From Anaeromicrobium sediminis (lineage in GTDB: Bacteria; Bacillota; Clostridia; Peptostreptococcales; Thermotaleaceae): a stretch of DNA of 51,754 nt. Where the stretch lies: assembly GCF_002270055.1 (NCBI RefSeq), contig NZ_NIBG01000029.1:1-51754 (forward strand), given 5' to 3'. Numbering within the stretch: position 1 is the stretch's first letter; the number at the start of each line of letters is the position of its first letter. The position numbers and the translations under genes were made by a program. Of this stretch, positions 9,401 through 16,083 are shown in pieces. The notes beneath the pieces are model-generated. The model was not told where the DNA came from, did no database searches, and saw only the letters and a list, made by a program, of their open reading frames with translations.

Positions 9401-10029
9401 GGATTTAAAGCTCTTGCTCTAAATTCTTTAACTGCATCGTAGTCAACTAATTTAGCAAACTCATTATAGTCGATAGTTTCAATCTTTTGAATTTCGTGAG
9501 ATGTTCTAAATCCATCAAAGAAATGTAGGAATGGTACTCTACTCTTAATAGAAGTTAAGTGAGCAATTCCACCTAAGTCCATAACTTCTTGTACAGATCC
9601 AGATGCAAGCATAGCAAATCCAGTTTGTCTAGTTGCCATAACGTCTGAATGATCTCCGAAAATTGATAATGCATGACTTGCTACAGCACGAGCACTTACG
9701 TGGAATACTCCAGGTAATAACTCCCCAGCAATCTTATACATGTTAGGAATCATTAATAATAAACCTTGAGAAGCAGTAAAAGTAGTAGTTAATGCTCCTG
9801 CTTGTAATGATCCATGAACAGCACCTGCTGCTCCTGCCTCTGATTGCATTTCTGTAACTTGTACAGTTTGACCAAAAATATTTTTTTGTCCATTTGCTGA
9901 CCACTCATCAACAAACTCTGCCATATTTGATGATGGTGTAATCGGATATATTGCTGCCACATCTGTAAATGCATATGAAACATAAGCCGCAGCCGTATTT
10001 CCGTCCATTGTCTTCATTTGTCTAGCCAT
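6496..10029 (-). CDS. nifJ: Pyruvate:ferredoxin (flavodoxin) oxidoreductase, single-chain
   Basis: A 1177-residue single-chain PFOR that oxidises pyruvate plus CoA to acetyl-CoA and CO2, reducing ferredoxin. ATG 10029 (MARQMKTMDGNTAAAYV) has AAGGGGGG 8 nt upstream; the upstream in-frame extension has no ribosome site. Domain I contains YPITPSSNMAE. Domain V has two [4Fe-4S] motifs, CIQCNQCSFVCP and CTGCGNCADICP. The thiamine-diphosphate domain has CAGCGETPYAKV, ATGCSSIWG and GGDGWANDIGYGG...NTGGQSSKATP. Length equals that of other clostridial enzymes. It is monocistronic, with its own terminator. It should supply reduced ferredoxin to the hydrogenase encoded at 18760-23283. Confidence 0.98.
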   Translation of the reverse strand: MARQMKTMDGNTAAAYVSYAFTDVAAIYPITPSSNMAEFVDEWSANGQKNIFGQTVQVTEMQSEAGAAGAVHGSLQAGALTTTFTASQGLLLMIPNMYKIAGELLPGVFHVSARAVASHALSIFGDHSDVMATRQTGFAMLASGSVQEVMDLGGIAHLTSIKSRVPFLHFFDGFRTSHEIQKIETIDYNEFAKLVDYDAVKEFRARALNPEHPVTRGSAQNPDIFFQAREACNRFYDDVPDMVNSYMEEISKVTGREYKPFDYVGAPDAENVVIAMGSVVETIEETIDHLVAQGEKIGLVKVRLYRPFSEKYFLNVLPKTAKKIAVLDRTKEPGSLGEPLYQDVRTLFYNKKDAPMVIGGRYGLGSKDTTPSQVKAIFDNLKADEPKNGFTVGIVDDVTNTSIEIKDSIVTAPEGTIRCKFWGLGSDGTVGANKNAIKIIGDKTDLYAQGYFSYDSKKSGGVTVSHLRFGKKPIKSTYLISTADFVSCSTPAYVNQYDVLDGLKTGGTFLLNCKWSPEELEERLPSSMKKYIADNEINLYTINATDIATEIGLGNRTNMIMQSAFFKLAKVIDDQKAVEYLKEAVVKSYGKKGEKIVNMNQSAVERGISALVKIEVPASWSALVEEAAATAEVCEPEFITNVLKPVNGQKGDELPVSTFVGREDGTLPMGTSAYEKRGIAVNVPEWNIDKCIQCNQCSFVCPHAAIRPVLADDAECTNAPESFKTKKAMGKGFEGLEYRIQVSPLDCTGCGNCADICPAKETALEMKPIDSQEVEVANWDYAMTVEPKKNPMNNKTVKGSQFEHPYLEFSGACAGCGETPYAKVITQLYGDRMMIANATGCSSIWGASAPATPYCTDKNGRGPAWANSLFEDNAEYGFGMHLGVKQIRNKLADLVNELLETNVSDDVKAPFAKWVDGIEDAEVTKEAYEEMLPVFASSVEDEKANAILAEIEERKSYIIKKSVWIIGGDGWANDIGYGGLDHVLASGENVNVLVFDTEVYSNTGGQSSKATPTAAVAKFAASGKKVKKKDLGLMAASYGYVYVAQVGMGADKNQFMKAITEAEKYDGPSIIIAYAPCINHGIKEGMGRAQANIKQAVDCGYWNLYRFNPELKKEGKNPFVLDSKEPDFAKFRGFLEGQVRYTSLQKQFPEIAKELFVKAEGEAQDKYTTYKTMAQLG

Positions 10030-10051
10030 TTGTAGACCCCCCTTGTATACA

Positions 10052-10075
10052 ATATACTTTCTTTGAGAAATATAT
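10052..10075. promoter_or_regulatory. Imperfect inverted repeat in the PFOR leader
   Basis: ATATACTTTCT (10052-10062) and AGAAATATAT (10066-10075) form an imperfect palindrome about 25 nt upstream of the PFOR ribosome site. It could bind a regulator; no known consensus is matched. Confidence 0.25.
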
Positions 10076-10110
10076 GTCCTACAATTAATTTTATTACATT
10101 CCAAAGAAAA

Positions 10111-10133
10111 ATTCTAGTAGTTTTCACTAGAAT
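10111..10133 (-). terminator. Terminator after bofA
   Basis: Stem ATTCTAGT (10126-10133 read on minus) / ACTAGAAT (10111-10118), followed on the minus strand by TTTTTC. It separates bofA from PFOR. Confidence 0.65.
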
Positions 10134-10195
10134 ATGAAGTATTTTTTTTTATTTTTTTTATTTTTCATACATTTCACTACAATTATCTCATCTGT

Positions 10196-10462
10196 TTATA
10201 GAACCTTCTGAAGGAAAACCAATAGTATTACACCAGGAATTCCTAATAAACCCGCCACTAATGCAGTTAAAATATTTATGCCTATTTTAAATCCTATAAA
10301 CTTTCCTAAAAAGTTTACTGCTATTAATAATATACCTCCTAATACACCATTCCAAATTAATTTCAAAGTTATCTTAATGGGTATTAAAAGAACATATCCT
10401 AATATGTACAGAAGTATTAATCCAAAGGCATAAGCCAGTATTACTTGTAATTCTACAGCCAT
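10196..10462 (-). CDS. bofA: Pro-sigma-K processing inhibitor BofA family protein
   Basis: An 88-residue, almost entirely hydrophobic protein with two to three membrane helices. ATG 10462 (MAVELQVILAYAFG) has GGAGGG 9 nt upstream, whereas the ATG at 10486 lacks one. The C-terminal signature GLLGIPGVILLVFLQKVL matches the BofA family, which in Bacillus holds the SpoIVFB protease inactive in the outer forespore membrane. Gene order recR-yaaL-bofA is the same as in Bacillus and supports the call. It is separated from yaaL by 270 nt that include the yaaL terminator, so it probably has its own promoter. In clostridia BofA may be present even where the sigma-K checkpoint differs, so the exact role here is inferred. 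Confidence 0.88.
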   Translation of the reverse strand: MAVELQVILAYAFGLILLYILGYVLLIPIKITLKLIWNGVLGGILLIAVNFLGKFIGFKIGINILTALVAGLLGIPGVILLVFLQKVL

Positions 10463-10613
10463 GCACAACCACCCTCCATGGTTCATTTATAAAAAAACAT
10501 TTCTATATTTAGTATATTAAAGGTTGTATCAAAAATATTACTGAAATTATAATCTTCTTTCATAAAATTTTTTCATGGACTTCCTACTGGCACCTACATA
10601 TTTTTTTATCTAG

Positions 10614-10650
10614 TATAAAGCACAAAGTATAAAGTATAAAGTATACAATG
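10614..10650. repeat. Short tandem repeat (TATAAAG units)
   Basis: Roughly four degenerate copies of a 7-8-nt unit (AGTATAAAG, CACAAAG, TATAAAG, TATAAAG) in the bofA upstream region. No function is evident. Confidence 0.5.
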
Positions 10651-10699
10651 ATGTTTTTAAGATTGTATATTTCTATATTTGCACTCGTATACAAAAAAC

Positions 10700-10737
10700 A
10701 TAACGAGGCGGGCTGCCTTTTAACCCCACCTCATTAT
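10700..10737 (-). terminator. Terminator overlapping the yaaL stop
   Basis: 13-bp stem (10725-10737 / 10700-10712) with two positions that pair as G-U only in the minus-strand transcript, followed by TTTTTT. The wobble pairs show which strand it serves. Confidence 0.8.
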
Positions 10738-11036
10738 AATTCGATATATATTCCCATTTCCCTTGCCAATCTCATAAGATATATATATTTTGTCCTAGCC
10801 GCTTCCATTCTAAATATGGCATGATCTATCAAATCAGGATCTGTGGCGTTTTGAAAAAAGTTTTCTGCATTTCCCCATTCATCATGAGCTAATCTTATAT
10901 TGTCTAGCATTTTATCAGCTTCACTTTTTACTTCTTGCCCTGTTAATAGTTGTGAATATATGTTGTTTATGCTATTTAAAAAATTGTTCTTCTTTACCTT
11001 TTCACTTCTTTTAATATTTTTAACAGCCTCTTGCAT
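10734..11036 (-). CDS. yaaL: YaaL-like protein (DUF2508)
   Basis: A 100-residue soluble, helical, charged protein. The central segment HDEWGNAENFFQNATDPDLIDHAIFRMEAARTKYIYLM is characteristic of the DUF2508/YaaL family, of unknown biochemical function. The gene sits between recR and bofA, exactly its place in Bacillus and many clostridia. ATG 11036 has AGGGGGG about 7 nt upstream. The 302-bp gap to recR is filled by an inserted hairpin-rich repeat and the recR terminator, so the ancestral operon is probably uncoupled here and yaaL should have its own promoter. Confidence 0.85.
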   Translation of the reverse strand: MQEAVKNIKRSEKVKKNNFLNSINNIYSQLLTGQEVKSEADKMLDNIRLAHDEWGNAENFFQNATDPDLIDHAIFRMEAARTKYIYLMRLAREMGIYIEL

Positions 11037-11143
11037 AACTAACCCCCCTAAAAAAATCTTCTTATATATAACTTCTCCACATTTTTAGGTAGGTATACCT
11101 TTTTTAGGGGTTTTTAAAAAAGATTTTATAATAAAATATAATA

Positions 11144-11273
11144 AAAAAGGCATACTCCGTACGCTTCGCTATGGAACCCTATGGTTCCCTTCGACGCAAC
11201 GAAAGTTGCTGAGCACCCTCCTTTAAAGAGGCAGGGGAATACTTCCCCCGCACCCCCTTATTTTTTTACTTAT
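11144..11273 (+). repeat. Five-hairpin intergenic repeat, copy 1
   Basis: About 125 bp, richer in GC than its surroundings, 94% identical by eye to the reverse complement of 47854-47984. In order it contains five small potential hairpins: GCATAC..GTACGC, GGAACC-CTAT-GGTTCC, GCAAC-GAAA-GTTGC, CCTC..GAGG and GGGGAA-TAC-TTCCCC. It ends in TTTTTTTACTTAT. It lies between recR and yaaL. One strand is also open as a reading frame but has no start or ribosome site. Confidence 0.85.
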
Positions 11274-11313
11274 CCACAGTTTTGAAAATATATAATTTCC
11301 TAGTAAGTAAAAA

Positions 11314-11340
11314 AAGAATGGCTATTTAATAGCCATTCTT
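11314..11340 (-). terminator. Terminator overlapping the recR stop
   Basis: 13-bp inverted repeat AAGAATGGCTATT (11314-11326) / AATAGCCATTCTT (11328-11340) followed on minus by a T run. It includes the recR TAA. Confidence 0.8.
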
Positions 11341-11938
11341 ATATTTCGCGTCTGCCTTCTAATGCCTTTGATAAAGTTACCTCATCTGCATATTCTAAAT
11401 CTCCACCTACAGGAACACCATGGGCTATTCTAGTAACCTTTATTCCAGCTGGTTTTATAAGCTTAGAAATATACATGGCAGTAGCTTCTCCCTCTATAGT
11501 AGGATTAGTAGCGATTATAACTTCCTCCACAGGATTTTGTTGTAATCTAACTATAAGTTCCTTTATCTTTATACTTTCAGGCCCTATACCTTCCATAGGA
11601 GATATGGCTCCATGTAATACATGATAAAAACCTCTGAATTCTCGAGTTTTTTCCATAGCTATTACATCCTTTGGACTTTCCACTACACAAATAAGATTTT
11701 TTTGTCTACTTTCATTTCTACATATATTACAAGGGTCCACGTCTGTTATATTTGCACAAACAGAACAATATCTAGTCTTTTCTTTAGCATATACTATAGC
11801 CTCTGATAAAGCATTAGCATCTTCCATACTAATATTTAAAACATGAAAGGCTAATCTTTGAGCTGTCTTTTTTCCAATACCAGGTAATTTAGAAAACTCT
11901 TCTATTAATCTAGCAACAGGACCTGCATAATATTCCAT
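11339..11938 (-). CDS. recR: Recombination mediator protein RecR
   Basis: A 199-residue RecR, which forms ring-shaped complexes that help load RecA at DNA gaps. ATG 11938 ([15 protein letters not shown]) has GGAGG 8 nt upstream; the in-frame TTG at 11953 lies before that ribosome site and is rejected. In order: helix-hairpin-helix ([17 protein letters not shown]), four-cysteine zinc finger ([16 protein letters not shown]), Toprim domain ([26 protein letters not shown]) and a C-terminal Walker-B-like [17 protein letters not shown]. Standard length. It lies 46 nt downstream of ybaB with a hairpin between them. Confidence 0.97.
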   Translation of the reverse strand: MEYYAGPVARLIEEFSKLPGIGKKTAQRLAFHVLNISMEDANALSEAIVYAKEKTRYCSVCANITDVDPCNICRNESRQKNLICVVESPKDVIAMEKTREFRGFYHVLHGAISPMEGIGPESIKIKELIVRLQQNPVEEVIIATNPTIEGEATAMYISKLIKPAGIKVTRIAHGVPVGGDLEYADEVTLSKALEGRREI

Positions 11939-11960
11939 ACTATCCACCTCCAAAAATTAA

Positions 11961-11978
11961 ACCGAGCTTAAGCTCGGT
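11961..11978 (-). terminator. Hairpin between ybaB and recR (partial terminator or processing site)
   Basis: 9-bp perfect stem ACCGAGCTT / AAGCTCGGT. On the minus strand it begins 7 nt after the ybaB stop and is followed by TTTAATTTTT and then directly the recR GGAGG site. Position inside a two-gene operon suggests attenuation or mRNA stabilisation. Confidence 0.6.
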
Positions 11979-11984
11979 CTTTTA

Positions 11985-12332
11985 CTAGAATAATCCTGGT
12001 ATGTTAAGTCCACCTGTTACTTTACCCATTTCACTATTCATCATTTCATCTGCTTTTCTTAAAGCCTCATTTGTAGCAGCTAGAATTAAATCTTGTAACA
12101 TTTCTATATCATCTGGATCTACTACTTCTGGTTTTATAACCACATCTAGTATTTCCTTCTTACCATTTACTTTAACAGTAACAGCACTTCCGCCAGCACT
12201 AGCCTCTACTTCTTTTTCTTCAAGTTCACTTTGCATTTTTTCCATTTCCTTTTGCATCTTTTGAACTTGCTTCATCATATTATTCATATTTCCAGGCATT
12301 CCTCCTGAAAATTTACCTCTACCTTTAGCCAT
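11985..12332 (-). CDS. ybaB: YbaB/EbfC family nucleoid-associated protein
   Basis: A 115-residue DNA-binding protein of the YbaB/EbfC family. The N-terminal glycine/methionine-rich stretch ([21 protein letters not shown]) leads into a long helix. The conserved core is [33 protein letters not shown], and the C-terminus is the typical [13 protein letters not shown] 12332 has GGAGGAG 8 nt upstream. In Bacillus and relatives it lies between dnaX and recR in one operon; here dnaX is separated from it by a 3.5-kb plus-strand insert, and the gene has its own extended -10 promoter. No unusual residues. Confidence 0.95.
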   Translation of the reverse strand: MAKGRGKFSGGMPGNMNNMMKQVQKMQKEMEKMQSELEEKEVEASAGGSAVTVKVNGKKEILDVVIKPEVVDPDDIEMLQDLILAATNEALRKADEMMNSEMGKVTGGLNIPGLF

Positions 12333-12390
12333 TTAAACTCTCCTCCATTTATATTAAATTTTTCAATTTTTATACTATTATACGTTTAAT

Positions 12391-12399
12391 ATTATACCA
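12391..12399 (-). promoter_or_regulatory. Extended -10 promoter for ybaB
   Basis: Minus strand TGGTATAAT (TGnTATAAT), about 60 nt upstream of the ybaB start. No good -35 box is visible, which is usual for extended -10 promoters. A new promoter here fits the separation from dnaX. Confidence 0.4.
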
Positions 12400-12459
12400 T
12401 ATATGCAAATATATATAATATTTTTTTCATAAGTGTTTATAGATTTTCCATAAAACTTT

Positions 12460-12492
12460 AAGAAAACATATGAAGGACACAAAGAGAACATA
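12460..12492 (+). promoter_or_regulatory. Direct repeat, candidate response-regulator site
   Basis: AAGAAAACATA (12460-12470) and AAGAGAACATA (12482-12492) are spaced 22 bp, two helical turns, about 60-90 nt upstream of the repeat-protein gene. OmpR/PhoB-type regulators bind such direct repeats. A regulator of that class is encoded 1.1 kb downstream. Confidence 0.3.
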
Positions 12493-12553
12493 CCAACTCA
12501 TTAAACTTAAGTTAAGTTAAATCGCAGCACACAATTATGAGGAGGAATTTAAA

Positions 12554-13474
12554 ATGAAAAAATCAAGAATATTAACATTAATACTAAGCGGAGTTATTTT
12601 AGCATCAGGTGTCAGCCCAGTATTTGCAGCAACAAATTCAAAAGCTCAAGTAAAAACATATAAAATACAACAAATTGAACTAGATGATGAGGTTGACTTT
12701 GATGAAGACTTTGACAACTTCGATGATTTCATAGAATCTATAAAGGATGACTTAAGTAAGGATGAAATAAAAAAATTAGAAAAGCTACATAAGGATGCAG
12801 TAGCTTTAGAAGAAAATGAAAAGTTTGATGAAGCAGATAAACTATGGGATAAAATTTTTAGCCTTACTGATAAATATGAAGATTTTGATGAAGACTTTGA
12901 CAATTTTGATGATTTCATAGAACCTATAAAGGATGACTTAAGCAAAGACCAAATAAGAGAATTAGAAAAGCTATATAAGGACGCAGTGGCTTTAGAAGAA
13001 AAGGAAAAGTTTGATGAAGCAGATAAACTATGGGATAAGATTTTTAGCATTACTGACAAGTATGAAGATTTTGATGAAGAACTTCCTTCCTTTAAGGATT
13101 TCATCAAGGATTTAGAAGATGCCTATGATAAGAAGGACTTACCTAAAATAGAAAAAATCTATAATAAAATATTAGATTTAGAAAAAAGTGATAAATACGA
13201 CGAAGCAGATAAACTATGGGATGACCTTTTTAAATTCTTGGATAAGAATGATGTAGTTATCCAACTAGAAGATATAGACTTCAAAGATTTTATAAAGGAT
13301 TTTTCTAAGGATTTAAAAAAGGATGAATTAAAAAAGTTAGAAGACCTTTACAATAAAGCTTTGAATTTAGATAAAAAAGAGAAATACGACGATGCAGATA
13401 AAATATGGGATAAGTTTTTTGATGAATTAGATGAAAACATTGATTGGGAAGAATGTGAAGATACAGATAAATAG
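12554..13474 (+). CDS. Secreted acidic protein with four ~61-residue repeats
   Basis: A 306-residue protein with a clear signal peptide (MKKSRILTLILSGVILASG..., probable cleavage after VFA at residue 25). The mature part is very acidic and built from four repeats of about 61 residues (about 48-109, 110-171, 173-232, 237-294). Repeats 1 and 2 are near-identical, 3 and 4 diverged. Each has a (D/E)-F-DDFI helix, a K-(D/E)-LEKL-Y-(D/N)-A-LE helix and KFDEADKLWDKIF, suggesting helical hairpins like a small solenoid. I do not recognise a named family. The gene is followed by a terminator and then a two-component system, which may control it. Many acidic side chains could bind cations, but this is speculation. 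Confidence 0.75.
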   Translation: MKKSRILTLILSGVILASGVSPVFAATNSKAQVKTYKIQQIELDDEVDFDEDFDNFDDFIESIKDDLSKDEIKKLEKLHKDAVALEENEKFDEADKLWDKIFSLTDKYEDFDEDFDNFDDFIEPIKDDLSKDQIRELEKLYKDAVALEEKEKFDEADKLWDKIFSITDKYEDFDEELPSFKDFIKDLEDAYDKKDLPKIEKIYNKILDLEKSDKYDEADKLWDDLFKFLDKNDVVIQLEDIDFKDFIKDFSKDLKKDELKKLEDLYNKALNLDKKEKYDDADKIWDKFFDELDENIDWEECEDTDK

Positions 13475-13484
13475 TTTATCCTAC

Positions 13485-13529
13485 AACAAGGGTGTACATA
13501 AAGTTTAACAACTTTTGTCCTCCCTTGTT
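13485..13529 (+). terminator. Terminator after the repeat protein
   Basis: Outer stem AACAAGGG (13485-13492) / CCCTTGTT (13522-13529), with an inner AAGTT/AACTT hairpin, followed by TTTTTA. Confidence 0.65.
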
Positions 13530-13544
13530 TTTATGCTATATTAT
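13515..13544 (+). promoter_or_regulatory. Promoter for the two-component genes
   Basis: TTGTCC (13515-13520), 16-nt spacer and TATATT (13537-13542) with an upstream TGC forming an extended -10. It overlaps the preceding terminator. Confidence 0.45.
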
Positions 13545-13578
13545 AGATTATTAAGGAAAATATAAAGGAGGTATTCTT

Positions 13579-14256
13579 TTGAATAAAAGTGTGCTTATAG
13601 TAGAAGATGAAGCTAGAATATTAGAAATCACTTCAGATTATTTTAAGGCAAATGATTTTCATGTATTTGAAGCAATAGATGGCCAAGAAGCCTTAGATGT
13701 ATTTAACTCTAATAAAATAGATTTAGTAGTATTAGATATAATGATGCCTAAATTAGATGGTTGGTCTGTATGTAGGAGAATTAGAAAGAATTCAGATGTA
13801 CCTATCATCATAATTACAGCCCGTTCCGATGAAGATGATAAATTAATGGGCTTTGAATTAGGAGCTGATGAATACGTAACAAAACCCTTTAGCCCTAAAG
13901 TATTAGTGGCAAGGGCTAAAAATCTTCTCAAGAGAGCATCCGGTTCTATTAATTCATCAATTAATATCTTAAAAGCTGGAGATATTAAAATAGATAAAAG
14001 TTCTTATATGGTCACAATAGGTGATGAGCAATTAGATTTAGCTCCTAAGGAATTTTCCCTATTGGTTTATCTTATAGAAAACAAAGGATTGGTATTATCT
14101 AGAGAAACTATTTTGAACAATGTATGGGGATATGACTTTTTCGGAGATTTAAGGGTTGTAGACACCCATATAAAGAAATTAAGGAAAAAACTTGGTGATA
14201 AATCTTCCTATATTCATACTCTAATAAGAGTAGGATATAAATTTGAGGTCCTTTAA
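13579..14256 (+). CDS. Response regulator, OmpR/PhoB family
   Basis: A 225-residue response regulator starting at TTG 13579, with AAGGAGG 7 nt upstream. The receiver domain (1-120) has acidic pocket E9/D10, phospho-acceptor D53 in VLDIMMPKLDG, T80 and K102 (VTKPF). The C-terminal winged helix (about 130-225) has LAPKEFSLLVYLIENKGLVLSRETILNNVWGYD and VVDTHIKKLRKKLG. It overlaps the translation unit of the downstream kinase, so the two are co-transcribed. The target is unknown; the adjacent repeat-protein gene, with a 22-bp-spaced direct repeat in its upstream region, is an obvious candidate. Confidence 0.95.
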   Translation: MNKSVLIVEDEARILEITSDYFKANDFHVFEAIDGQEALDVFNSNKIDLVVLDIMMPKLDGWSVCRRIRKNSDVPIIIITARSDEDDKLMGFELGADEYVTKPFSPKVLVARAKNLLKRASGSINSSINILKAGDIKIDKSSYMVTIGDEQLDLAPKEFSLLVYLIENKGLVLSRETILNNVWGYDFFGDLRVVDTHIKKLRKKLGDKSSYIHTLIRVGYKFEVL

Positions 14257-14257
14257 A

Positions 14258-16069
14258 ATGAAAAGAAAGAGCATAGTATTTAAATTATTTTTAATAACCA
14301 CCTGCACCTTTTTATTATTCCTATTATTTCAAATGGTTTTCCAAAGCCTTTTTTTGGAACGCGTATACTATAATGAAAAAATTAAAAATACCAAAGACAG
14401 TATAAACGAATTTATTGAAAAGTATCCTTCTACAGAAGAAAACTTTAAACTCCTATCTGAGGAAGTAAATAAGTTCATAGAAGAAAATAATTCTTACCTG
14501 GCCATAACGGATAGTTCTGGTAACATAGAATTGTCTTATATGATAAATCCAATTCCAGATACTATGGTAATTAGAGGAGAAGATAATAACCTTTATAAGG
14601 TATATTTAGATAGCCTACTAGATAGTGAGGACTTTCAAAATTTAGAATTTAAATTAAATGATGAAATATACGTAGATGGTTTAATGGATGAAAACTTTAA
14701 GGAATTTATAGATATTTATTCTATTAAATATAAAGACAAAGAATATGTGCCAGGCGAAAACACAGAATACTATATAAGCATAGAAGATACCACTGATGAA
14801 GATAGTTTAGAGTTAGACGACTATTTAAAAGAAACTTCTATTACAGGGACTATTGTAAACTTAAATCGTACAGATTATTCTAAGGATTTGACCTTTTTTT
14901 ATGATGATCTATTATTAGCACAAATTAATAGCTTTTTTACAGATTCAAATTTTCTTGATCCTTCAAAGAATGACTTTATAAGTTATGATTATTTAGATGA
15001 AATGACTAATGTACAACACATGATTTTTATAAAAGCATTTAAAGCAGGAGATGAAACTAAATATATATTTGTATCAACTTCACTTCAACCTGTTAGTGAA
15101 GCCCTCACTGTAATAGAAAAATACTATATATACTTTTTCATAGTTGCATTATTATTAATAGGTCTTTTGTCATTCTTTTATTCCAAAATGATCTCAAAAC
15201 CCCTTATAAAGATTAATAATGTGGCTAAAAAAATGGCCATCCTAGACTTTAGCACCTATTGTGAAGTAAATAGTGATGATGAATTAGGAAGTTTAGGAAA
15301 CAATTTAAATATACTATCTAAAAACTTAGAACATAATCTAAATGAATTAAAAATAGCTAATGCAAAATTAGTAGATGATATGGAAAAGGAACGCCAACAA
15401 GAAAATATCAGGCGAGAATTTGTAGCAAATATATCCCACGAGTTAAAAACACCACTCGGTGTAATTAAGAGCTTTTCTGAAGGAATAAAGGATGGAATAT
15501 ATGAAAAGAAACGGGATTATTATCTAGACGTAATAATTGATGAAGTAGAACAAATGGACAAACTAATTTTAGATATGCTTCAATTATCTAAACTAGAATC
15601 TAAAAATTTCAAACTAAACAAAAGTTCTTTCTCCTTAGATAAATTAATCTATTATTCAAATGATAAATTTGGAGCTATGATTGAAAGTAAAGGCATTAAA
15701 GTAAACTTAAATCTAAAAGAATCTACAGTATATGCTGATAAGTCTAAAATAGAACAGGTTGTAAATAATCTATTTTCCAACGCCATAAGATATAGTCCAC
15801 AAAATGAAGAAATAAATATATCCATAGATGCAAGTGATAAGGATATTTGTTTTTATATGGAAAACACAGGAACTCATATACCAGAGGATGAAATTCATAG
15901 GATATGGGATAGATTTTATAGAGTTGAAAAATCTAGAAGTAAAGTATCAGGAGGTACGGGACTAGGTTTACTAATAGTTAAAAATATATTAGAACTTCAC
16001 AATAGCACCTTTGGAGTAAAGAATACTAACAAAGGAGTAAAGTTCTTTTTTAGTTTAAAAAAAGGGTGA
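14258..16069 (+). CDS. Sensor histidine kinase
   Basis: A 603-residue membrane kinase paired with the regulator at 13579. ATG 14258 has GAGGT 8-9 nt upstream and starts 1 nt after the regulator's stop; a TTG at 14243 is possible but less likely. TM1 lies at about residues 5-28, a large acidic extracellular sensor at about 29-287, TM2 at about 288-310, then HAMP. The HisKA box REFVANISHELKTPLG has phospho-acceptor H394. The ATPase domain has N-box VVNNLFSNAIRYS and G-box GGTGLGLLIVKNIL. The sensor region has no recognisable fold to me. The stop codon is inside the terminator stem shared with dnaX. Confidence 0.93.
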   Translation: MKRKSIVFKLFLITTCTFLLFLLFQMVFQSLFLERVYYNEKIKNTKDSINEFIEKYPSTEENFKLLSEEVNKFIEENNSYLAITDSSGNIELSYMINPIPDTMVIRGEDNNLYKVYLDSLLDSEDFQNLEFKLNDEIYVDGLMDENFKEFIDIYSIKYKDKEYVPGENTEYYISIEDTTDEDSLELDDYLKETSITGTIVNLNRTDYSKDLTFFYDDLLLAQINSFFTDSNFLDPSKNDFISYDYLDEMTNVQHMIFIKAFKAGDETKYIFVSTSLQPVSEALTVIEKYYIYFFIVALLLIGLLSFFYSKMISKPLIKINNVAKKMAILDFSTYCEVNSDDELGSLGNNLNILSKNLEHNLNELKIANAKLVDDMEKERQQENIRREFVANISHELKTPLGVIKSFSEGIKDGIYEKKRDYYLDVIIDEVEQMDKLILDMLQLSKLESKNFKLNKSSFSLDKLIYYSNDKFGAMIESKGIKVNLNLKESTVYADKSKIEQVVNNLFSNAIRYSPQNEEINISIDASDKDICFYMENTGTHIPEDEIHRIWDRFYRVEKSRSKVSGGTGLGLLIVKNILELHNSTFGVKNTNKGVKFFFSLKKG

Positions 16070-16083
16070 TTAACATCACCCTT
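16062..16083. terminator. Shared terminator between kinase gene and dnaX
   Basis: 9-bp stem AAGGGTGAT (16062-16070) / ATCACCCTT (16075-16083) between convergent genes. The T run is on the minus (dnaX) side. Confidence 0.75.

Noticed and set aside
11144-11273. CRISPR-like array
   Set aside because: The short hairpins differ from one another and there are no equal repeats with spacers; it is a composite intergenic repeat.
12646-13107. Serine-rich minus-strand frame opposite the repeat protein
   Set aside because: The repeats are the antisense of Asp/Lys-rich codons; no start signal.
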